From positions 1-41,100 of the forward strand of contig NZ_VTHK01000070.1 in NCBI RefSeq assembly GCF_009765355.1: DNA of 41,100 bases, in the 5' to 3' direction. This document shows, in pieces, positions 35,489 through 41,100 of the stretch. Source of the stretch: Amycolatopsis anabasis. GTDB lineage: Bacteria; Actinomycetota; Actinomycetes; Mycobacteriales; Pseudonocardiaceae. Below the pieces are notes generated by a model, which saw only the letters and a program-made list of their open reading frames with translations, had not been told where the DNA came from and did not search any database. Both the position numbers and the translations under genes were made by a program. Every line of letters begins with the position of its first letter. Positions within the stretch are counted from its first letter, which is position 1.

Positions 35489-36541
35489 ATGTCGAGCCGG
35501 ACTCAGCGGGGGCCGTGGGCCTTCGTCGCGCTCGCGTCGCTGGCCGGGGCGCTGATCGCGGGGGTACTCGGGTTTCTCACGTTCGGTGCGCAGGCCACCG
35601 TCGCGCCGGACGGGCTGCCGGTCGCGATCGCGGCGCCGGAGGGCGGTCCGGTGCGGGCGGCGGCGGACCGGGTCGCGCGGCAGGGCGGCGGCCAGTTGAG
35701 CTGGCAGATCACCACACCGGCGCACGCGCGGGAACTCCTGGACGACAAGGAGGTCTACGGCGTGCTCGAACTCGCGCCGGGGCCCGCGGTGACCGTGGTG
35801 GTGTCCGGCGCGATCAACCCGGGCGGCGCGCAGGTCGCGCAGCAGGCCCTGACCGGCGCCGGTCAGGCGCTCGCCGCCGGGCTCGCGCAGGCCAGCCCCG
35901 GCGCGCCGCCGGTTCCGGTGCAGGTGGAAACCGTGCATCCGGCGAGCGCCGCGGGCCGGACCGCTCCGCTCGCGCTGAGCGCGCTGGCCTGGGTCGGCTG
36001 CCTCGCCGGGGGCGCGGTGCTGACGCTGCTGACCACCCGGTCGGGTGCGAAACCCGGGGTCGGCGCCCGCTTGGCGCAGGTGGCCGGGGTGAGCGTGCTG
36101 ACCACCGCCGTGCTGGCCGGGTTCGTCAAGCTGTGGGACTCGTCGTTGCCCCTGGGCTGGGACGTGCTCGGGTTCGCGTTCCTGGCCACCGCCGCGTTCG
36201 CGAGCATCCAGGCGGCGCTGCTGCGACTGCTCGGTGTGCGGGCCATGGCGATCCTCGGCCCGCTCTACCTGGTCGCACCCGCGGTCGCCGGGCAGGTGCC
36301 GGAGATGCTGAACCCGGCCTACCGCGCGTTGCTGTGGTCGTGGACGCCGTTCCGGTTCTCCACCGAGGGCCTGCGGAGCCTCCTGCTGGGCACCCCGGAC
36401 GCGCCCGATGTCACCACCGGCGTCTGGGTGCTCGGCGCGCTGCTGGTCGCGGGTCTGATCGTGGTGCTCTGGCCGGGATCAGCCCGGCAGGAAGCTGAAC
36501 CGCACGCGGCGCACCGGGTTGTCGAGGTTGGTGTCCACTAG
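35489..36541 (+). CDS. Integral membrane protein, ABC-2/YhgE-like permease fold, unknown function
   Basis: 350 residues. ATG at 35489 is chosen since GGAGG lies 6 nt upstream (an ATG at 35477 would add 4 residues). TM1 at about 13-32, then an outside domain of about 130 residues (QATVAPDGLPVAIAAPEGG, ... TTPAHARELLDDKEVYGVLEL), then five or so further TM segments and a short tail. TM1-large outside loop-TM bundle is the layout of ABC-2-type permeases and YhgE/Pip proteins. The loop segment (LLDDKEVYGVLELAPG) matches the extracellular part of that group. No ATPase is adjacent. The last 63 bp overlap the convergent yjbQ. Confidence 0.75.
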   Translation: MSSRTQRGPWAFVALASLAGALIAGVLGFLTFGAQATVAPDGLPVAIAAPEGGPVRAAADRVARQGGGQLSWQITTPAHARELLDDKEVYGVLELAPGPAVTVVVSGAINPGGAQVAQQALTGAGQALAAGLAQASPGAPPVPVQVETVHPASAAGRTAPLALSALAWVGCLAGGAVLTLLTTRSGAKPGVGARLAQVAGVSVLTTAVLAGFVKLWDSSLPLGWDVLGFAFLATAAFASIQAALLRLLGVRAMAILGPLYLVAPAVAGQVPEMLNPAYRALLWSWTPFRFSTEGLRSLLLGTPDAPDVTTGVWVLGALLVAGLIVVLWPGSARQEAEPHAAHRVVEVGVH

Positions 36542-36889
36542 GCACACCGACTGCCAGGTGCCCAGCGCCAGCACGCCGCCGAGCACCGGAACGCTGGCAT
36601 AGGGCGGCACCAGCGCGGGCAGCACGTGGTCCCGGCCGTGCCCGGGGCTCCCGTGCTGATGCCGCCACCGGCCGTCGCGGGGGAGCAGCGCGTCGAGGGC
36701 GGTCAGCAGATCGTCGTCGCTGCCCGCGCCGGTTTCCAGGATCGCCAGCCCCGCGGTGGCGTGCGGCACCCAGACGTGCAGGAGCCCGTCCCCGGCGTCG
36801 CTCTCGGCGAGGAACGCCTCGGCGTCCTTGGTGAGGTCGTGCACCACGGCCTCGTGGCCGGTGCGGACCTCGATTTCCGTGGAGTACAT
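36479..36889 (-). CDS. yjbQ: YjbQ/UPF0047 family protein
   Basis: 136 residues. Family landmarks: HATAGLAILE (the conserved His of HTTA-type motif), the acidic DDDLL, and the histidine-rich RWRHQHGSPGHGRDHVLPAL that binds metal, then LGTWQSVCLVD. In other bacteria the family is reported to have weak thiamine-phosphate synthase activity; the true role is unsettled. The ATG at 36889 matches the usual N-terminus (MYSTEIEV). A GTG at 36913 overlapping the regulator's stop by 4 bp (GTGA) is an alternative that would add 8 residues and couple the genes. Convergent 63-bp overlap with the membrane protein gene. Confidence 0.9.
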   Translation of the reverse strand: MYSTEIEVRTGHEAVVHDLTKDAEAFLAESDAGDGLLHVWVPHATAGLAILETGAGSDDDLLTALDALLPRDGRWRHQHGSPGHGRDHVLPALVPPYASVPVLGGVLALGTWQSVCLVDTNLDNPVRRVRFSFLPG

Positions 36890-36909
36890 GCCTCCCACGG
36901 TAGAACAAC

Positions 36910-37554
36910 TCACGATTCCAGGTAGCGCAGGACGGCGAGGACTCGGCGGTTGTCCCCGTCCGACGGCGGCAGGCCGAGCTTGCCGAACAGGCTCGTCACG
37001 TACTTCTCCACCGACCCCGGCGACAAGAACAGCGCCGAGGCGATCGCCGCGTTCGACCGGCCCTCGGCCATCAGGCCCAGGACGTCCCGTTCGCGCTGGG
37101 TGAGGCCGGCGAGCGCGTCGGTCCGGCGGGTCGAGCCGAAGAGCTGGCTGACCACCTCGGGATCGAGCACGGTCTCACCCTCGGCGACCCGGCGCAGCGC
37201 GTCCAGGAAATCGGACACTTCGGCGACCCGGTCCTTGAGCAGGTAACCGACTCCGCCCGCGCGGTCGGCCAGCAGTTCCGCGGCGTACCTGGTCTCCACG
37301 TACTGCGAGAACAGCAGCACCGCGAGGCCGGGGTGCTCCTTGCGCAGCGCGATCACCGCGCGCAGGCCCTCGTCGGTGAAGGTCGGCGGCATCCGGATAT
37401 CCACAATGGACACATCGGGCCGGTGCTCGGCCACCGCGGCGCGCAGCTGCTCGGCGTCCTTCACCGCGGCGAGCACCTCGTGCCCGCGCAGTTGCAGCAG
37501 TTCGACCAGCCCCTGCCGCAGGATCGTGGAGTCCTCTGCTATGACGATGCGCAC
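36910..37554 (-). CDS. NarL/FixJ-type response regulator
   Basis: 214 residues, GTG start with AGGGTG upstream. Receiver domain with acidic pair in VIAEDST and phospho-acceptor Asp52 (VSIVDIRMPP), LuxR-type helix-turn-helix at the C-terminus (LTQRERDVLGLMAEGRSNAAIA, then SVEKYVTSLFGKLGL). It follows its kinase by 8 bp and precedes yjbQ, so the three form one operon. The type resembles the LiaR/DesR-like regulators of cell-envelope or membrane stress, but no target site is assigned. Confidence 0.95.
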   Translation of the reverse strand: MRIVIAEDSTILRQGLVELLQLRGHEVLAAVKDAEQLRAAVAEHRPDVSIVDIRMPPTFTDEGLRAVIALRKEHPGLAVLLFSQYVETRYAAELLADRAGGVGYLLKDRVAEVSDFLDALRRVAEGETVLDPEVVSQLFGSTRRTDALAGLTQRERDVLGLMAEGRSNAAIASALFLSPGSVEKYVTSLFGKLGLPPSDGDNRRVLAVLRYLES

Positions 37555-37562
37555 GGTTCACC

Positions 37563-38861
37563 CTAGCCCGGTAGCGGGATCTCGGCGGTGATCACGGTCG
37601 GTCCGCCCGCCGGGCTGTGGATCTCCAGGCCGCCGTCCACGGTCCGCATCCGGTCGACGAGCCCGGCCAGGCCGCCGCCCGGGACGAGCCGGGCGCCGCC
37701 CGGCCCCGAATCGGTCACCTCGAGCCGCAGGCCGTCCCTGTCCCCGGTCACCAGGATCGACACCTCGGCGCCCCCGTGCTTGGTCGCGTTCGCCAGCAGC
37801 TCCGCCGCGCTGAAGTAGACGATCGTCTCCAGCGCGGCCGGGGGACGCCCGGGGAGCTCGACCCGCAGCCGCACGTCGGCCGCGCTGCGGGCGACCAATG
37901 TGGACAGTGCCACGTCCAGCCCGGCGTCCAGGGCGGGCGGGTGGATGCCCCGGGCCAGGTCGCGCAGTTCGGTGAGCGCCTCCTTCGCCCCGGTGTGCGC
38001 GGCCGCCACCAGCTCGCGCACCTGGTCGACGTCGAAGTCACCGGACGCCAGTTCGTCCTTGGCCGCGCCGAGTTTCATCGCCAGCGCGACGAGTTGCGCC
38101 TGCGCGCCGTCGTGCAGGTCGCGTTCGATCCGGCGCAGTTTCACCGTCGCGTCCTCGACCGCGGTGGCCCGGCTCCGCTCCAGGTCGCGCACCCGTTCGG
38201 ACAGCGTGGTCGGGCCGAGCAGCCCGCGCACCAGCAGGCGATCCACCCCGAGCAGGCCGTGCACCAGCCACGGCAGCGTGATCAGCAGGGCCAACCCGAA
38301 CAGGGCCAGCGGGATCGTCTGGAGCCACTGGTCGGCGTGGATGTCGAACACGGGCATCGGTTTGCCCGCGAGCGAGTCCCAGACGAACGGGTAGACCATC
38401 GCGCCGATCCCGTAGACCAGCACGGTCGACGTGATCGCGACGTGGAGCGCCGACAGCGGGAGCCGCAGCAGCAGGAACGCCACCGCGCGCCAGCCGACCG
38501 GGTCGCCGACGCGGCCCTTCACCCAGCTCCACAGCCCCGGCTCGAGCGGGTGCGGCGGCGGGGCGCCGATCCGCATCCCGAGCAACCGGCGCGCCAGGCG
38601 GCGGTGCGGCCCGCCGAGGCTGCGGGCCGCGAGCAGCGTCCCCGCGATCACGAGCAGGCCCACGAACAGCGGCGACAACACCACCCCGGCCGCCAGCCCG
38701 AGCAGCGTCAGCACCAGCAGGATCAGCGTGAGCGGGAGCCCGAGGACCACCCACAGCAGCTCCGCCCACAGCCAGCCGCTCCACGGCGCCACGACGAACC
38801 GCCGCAGCCAGGCGGCCACGGCGGCGCGCCGATCGGGCTCGGCCAGGAACGTGTTCACCAC
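37563..38861 (-). CDS. Membrane sensor histidine kinase with 'putative sensor' TM domain
   Basis: 432 residues. Two consecutive GTGs (38861, 38858) can start it. The N-terminal half has about five to six hydrophobic segments (LWAELLWVVLGLPLTLILLV..., LFVGLLVIAGTLLA..., LLRLPLSALHVAITSTVLVYGIG, TIPLALFGLALLITLPWLVHGLL) with little outside sequence, as in the 'putative sensor' family that reads a signal in or near the membrane. HisKA_3 follows with phospho-His250 (IERDLHDGAQAQLVAL), then HATPase_c (ELLANATKHGG, VTDSGPGGARLVPGGGLAGLVDRM). First gene of the kinase-regulator-yjbQ operon. Confidence 0.94.
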   Translation of the reverse strand: MVNTFLAEPDRRAAVAAWLRRFVVAPWSGWLWAELLWVVLGLPLTLILLVLTLLGLAAGVVLSPLFVGLLVIAGTLLAARSLGGPHRRLARRLLGMRIGAPPPHPLEPGLWSWVKGRVGDPVGWRAVAFLLLRLPLSALHVAITSTVLVYGIGAMVYPFVWDSLAGKPMPVFDIHADQWLQTIPLALFGLALLITLPWLVHGLLGVDRLLVRGLLGPTTLSERVRDLERSRATAVEDATVKLRRIERDLHDGAQAQLVALAMKLGAAKDELASGDFDVDQVRELVAAAHTGAKEALTELRDLARGIHPPALDAGLDVALSTLVARSAADVRLRVELPGRPPAALETIVYFSAAELLANATKHGGAEVSILVTGDRDGLRLEVTDSGPGGARLVPGGGLAGLVDRMRTVDGGLEIHSPAGGPTVITAEIPLPG

Positions 38862-38907
38862 CCCAGCTTGCCGCGCGACCCGGGCCGCCGCCTATCCGGT
38901 TATCCCC

Positions 38908-40932
38908 CTAGATCGCCACGGCCAGCCGGGTCGCCTGGTCGATCGCGCGTTTGGCGTCCAGTTCGGCGGCGACGTCCGCGCCGCCGATCAGATGCGTGCG
39001 CACCCCGGCCGCCCGCAGATCGGCGGCGAGTTCGCGCAGCGGTTCCTGGCCGGTGCAGACCACCACGGTGTCCACTTCGAGGAGCCGTTCGGCGTCGCCG
39101 ACCCTCAGGTGCAGGCCCCGGTCGTCGATCCGGCGGTAGGCCGCGCCGGTGATCATCTCGACGTTCTTGTTCTTCAGCGTGGTCCGGTGCACCCAGCCGG
39201 AGGTCTTGCCCAGCCCGGCGCCCATCTTGCTGGTCTTGCGCTGCACCAGGAACACCCGCCGCGGCGAGGGCGCGACCACCTTGGTCACCCCTTCGACCCC
39301 GCCCCGCGCGGCGGCCGGATCGCCCACACCCCATTCGGCGCGCCACTCCCGCACGTCGAGTGCCGGGCTGCGGTCGTGGGTGAGGAACTCGCAGACGTCG
39401 AACCCGATCCCGCCCGCGCCGATCACGGCGACCCGGTCGCCGACCGGCGCGCCACCCAGGACGTCCACATAGGACACGACCTTCTCGTGGCCGATCCCGG
39501 GAATCGCGGGGGTGCGCGGGGTGACGCCGGTCGCCAGCACGACCTCGTCGTAGCCGCCGCACGCGAGTTCGCCCGCGGTCGCCCGGGTGTTCAGGCGCAG
39601 TTCGACGCCGAGCAGCTGCAGCTGGCGGCCGAAGTACCGCAGCGTTTCGGCGAACTCCTCCTTGCCCGGGATCCGCTTGGCCAGGTTGAACTGCCCGCCG
39701 ATCTCCGGCCCGGCCTCGAACACGGTGACCGTGTGCCCGCGCCGGGCCAGCGTGGTGGCCGCGGCGAGCCCGGCGGGGCCCGCGCCCACCACCGCGAAGT
39801 GCCGTGGATCGCCGGCGGGCCGGATCACCAGTTTCGTCTCGTGCGCGGCCCGCGGGTTCACCAGGCAGCTCGCGGTCTTGTGCTGGAAGGCGTGGTCGAG
39901 GCAGGCCTGGTTGCAGGCGATGCAGGTGTTGATCTCGTCCGCGCGTCCCTGCGCGCTCTTGGTCACCCATTCGGGGTCGGCGAGCAGCGGCCGGGCCAGC
40001 GACACCAGATCCGCCTCCCCGCGCGCCAGCACCCCCTCCGCGACCTCGGGCATGTTGATCCGGTTCGACGCGATGACCGGGATGTCCAGGTGCGGCCGCA
40101 GCTTGCCGGTCAGTTCGGTGAACGCGGCGCGCGGGACCGACGTGACGATCGTCGGCACCCGCGCCTCATGCCACCCGATGCCGCTGTTGATCAGGGTCGC
40201 GCCCGCCTCCCGCACGGCCAGCGCCAGCTCCACGACCTCGTCCCAGGACTGCCCGCCGGGCACCAGATCGAGCACCGACAGCCGGTACACGACGATGAAC
40301 TCCTCGCCGACCGCTTCCCGGATGCGCCGGACGATCTCGACCGGCAACCGCATGCGGTTCGCCCAGGAACCGCCCCATTCGTCCGTGCGGCGGTTGGTGC
40401 GCGGCGCCAGGAACTGGTTGATCAGGTACCCCTCGGACCCCATCACCTCGACGCCGTCGTACCCGGCCTTCTTCGCCAGCAGCGCGCACCGGACGAACGC
40501 GTCGATGGTCCTGCGCACCCCGTGGCCGCTCAGCCCGCGCGCCCGGAACGGCGTGATCGGCGATTTCGTCGTCGACGCCGAAACGCTGAACGGGTGGTAG
40601 GCGTACCGCCCGGCGTGCAGGATCTGCAACGCGATCTTCCCGCCCTCGGCGTGCACGGCCTCGGTGATCCGGCGATGCGCGCGAGCCTGCCCGTGGGTGG
40701 TGAGCGCGGAGGCGAACGGCAGCAGCCAGCCTTCCTTGTTCGGCGCGTACCCGCCGGTGATCATCAGCGCGACGCCGCCGCGGGCGCGTTCGGCGAAGTA
40801 CGCGGCGAGCCGGCCGGTATCCCGCGCCCGGTCCTCGAGGCCGGTGTGCATGGACCCCATCACCACGCGGTTGCGCAACGTGGTGAAGCCCAGGTCCAGC
40901 GGCTCCAGCAACCGCGGATACTTCGCGCCCAT
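38908..40932 (-). CDS. fadH: 2,4-dienoyl-CoA reductase (NADPH), FMN/FAD/4Fe-4S
   Basis: 674 residues, the normal length of the DCR family. N-terminal FMN barrel related to Old Yellow Enzyme (PLDLGFTTLRNRVVMGSMHTGLED, then QILHAGRYA and EVMGSEGYLINQFLAPRTN). Cysteines C337, C340, C344 and C356 (C-x2-C-x3-C-x11-C) bind a 4Fe-4S cluster; a C-terminal FAD/NADPH half follows (VVGAGPAGLAAATTLARRG; VAVIGAGGIGFDVCEFL). It reduces 2,4-dienoyl-CoA in beta-oxidation of unsaturated fatty acids. ATG at 40932 has AGGGTG upstream; a GTG at 40941 is possible. It stands alone, with a TetR-type operator just upstream, in keeping with repression released by a lipid-derived signal. Confidence 0.94.
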   Translation of the reverse strand: MGAKYPRLLEPLDLGFTTLRNRVVMGSMHTGLEDRARDTGRLAAYFAERARGGVALMITGGYAPNKEGWLLPFASALTTHGQARAHRRITEAVHAEGGKIALQILHAGRYAYHPFSVSASTTKSPITPFRARGLSGHGVRRTIDAFVRCALLAKKAGYDGVEVMGSEGYLINQFLAPRTNRRTDEWGGSWANRMRLPVEIVRRIREAVGEEFIVVYRLSVLDLVPGGQSWDEVVELALAVREAGATLINSGIGWHEARVPTIVTSVPRAAFTELTGKLRPHLDIPVIASNRINMPEVAEGVLARGEADLVSLARPLLADPEWVTKSAQGRADEINTCIACNQACLDHAFQHKTASCLVNPRAAHETKLVIRPAGDPRHFAVVGAGPAGLAAATTLARRGHTVTVFEAGPEIGGQFNLAKRIPGKEEFAETLRYFGRQLQLLGVELRLNTRATAGELACGGYDEVVLATGVTPRTPAIPGIGHEKVVSYVDVLGGAPVGDRVAVIGAGGIGFDVCEFLTHDRSPALDVREWRAEWGVGDPAAARGGVEGVTKVVAPSPRRVFLVQRKTSKMGAGLGKTSGWVHRTTLKNKNVEMITGAAYRRIDDRGLHLRVGDAERLLEVDTVVVCTGQEPLRELAADLRAAGVRTHLIGGADVAAELDAKRAIDQATRLAVAI

Positions 40933-40943
40933 ACCGAGCACCC

Positions 40944-40965
40944 TAACCTACTCCCCAGTAGATTA
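40944..40965. promoter_or_regulatory. TetR-type operator upstream of fadH
   Basis: Arms TAACCTACT (40944-40952) and AGTAGATTA (40957-40965) around CCCC are inverted repeats at 8 of 9 positions, with the TACT-N4-AGTA core typical of TetR-family sites at actinobacterial fatty-acid genes. It ends 12 bp from the fadH start, so a bound protein would block initiation of transcription. No TetR gene is in the window. Confidence 0.6.
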
Positions 40966-40981
40966 CGATGCTCGCCGAAGC

Positions 40982-41060
40982 CCCCAATGTGGCTTTCGGG
41001 GCGTTGAAGGTACCCAATGCGGCTTTCGGGGCGTTGAGTGTCCCGAAAGCCACATTGGGG
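40982..41060. repeat. Tripartite CCAATGTGGCTTTCGGG repeat
   Basis: Copy 1 (40982-41001) and copy 2 (from 41013) are direct repeats of a CCCAATGYGGCTTTCGGGGCGTTGA-type unit with a 30-bp period. Copy 3 (41042-41060) is the perfect 19-bp reverse complement of copy 1. The three can form alternative hairpins. Units of this kind are, from memory, spread between genes in Amycolatopsis. Short frames through it give repeated CGFRG/PESHIG peptides and are judged spurious. Confidence 0.8.
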
Positions 41061-41100
41061 AGTTTTCATCCTGTTGGTGCTGGTCAGTGGGGTTGACGGT

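Noticed and set aside
40860..41069. 69-codon minus-strand frame with repeated QRPESHIG/TPQCGF peptides
   Set aside because: The repeated peptide is just translation of the intergenic DNA repeat at 40982-41060; not a protein.

Overview
The window is chromosomal DNA of a very high-GC Gram-positive actinomycete. GTG starts, purine-rich ribosome-binding sites, frequent 4-bp ATGA overlaps and two intergenic repeat families that I recall from Amycolatopsis genomes point to Pseudonocardiaceae, most likely Amycolatopsis or a near relative (inference from style, no search run). I see no transposase, integrase, phage gene, tRNA, rRNA or CRISPR array. The content is core and secondary metabolism rather than an obvious island.

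Layout. 56-6035 (-): glutamate synthase gltB-gltD. 6036-6998: a long non-coding stretch with a hairpin repeat. 6999-7271 (-): a small Cys-rich unknown protein. 7413-14003 (-): a seven-gene operon, livF-livG-livH-livM-livK followed by a meta-cleavage hydratase and a 4-oxalocrotonate decarboxylase, with a CRP/GlxR-like palindrome upstream. 14243-14536 (+): a small ABM-fold monooxygenase-like protein. 14550-16378 (-): a cytoplasmic GAF histidine kinase and LuxR-type regulator, divergent from a 948-residue FAD/Fe-S 2-hydroxyacid dehydrogenase (16437-19283). 19504-21051 (+): a 14-TM DHA2 drug exporter with leader and terminator. 21158-24513: a phytoene-desaturase-like oxidoreductase, a DadA-like flavoenzyme and YaaA. 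24580-27521 (+): double GNAT, an APH-fold protein lacking its metal Asp, and a lipoprotein. 27524-30561: a D-2-hydroxyacid dehydrogenase and ACS-type MFS transporter divergent from an IclR regulator, with two tandem operator-like palindromes between them. 30565-31686: a nucleotidyltransferase-fold protein and a VOC protein. 31797-34478 (+): proS and a membrane-anchored protein. 34480-34689: a composite inverted repeat. 34685-36541: a HAD phosphatase and an ABC-2-like membrane protein. 36479-38861 (-): a membrane histidine kinase, its LuxR regulator and YjbQ. 38908-40932 (-): 2,4-dienoyl-CoA reductase with a TetR-type operator at its start. 40982-41060: a tripartite repeat.

How they work together. 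gltBD supplies glutamate. The liv-type operon looks like uptake of an aromatic or small organic acid coupled to the lower meta-cleavage route (hydratase plus decarboxylase), probably under catabolite control. The MFS/2-hydroxyacid dehydrogenase/IclR cluster is a second small catabolic module. Two NarL-type two-component systems sit next to a lactate/2-hydroxyglutarate-type dehydrogenase and to yjbQ. I did not find a clearly new multi-gene system. The points most worth following are the transporter/meta-cleavage operon with its internal hairpin, the tandem IclR operators, the TetR-type operator at fadH, the Asp-to-Asn kinase-fold protein, and the two repeat families.
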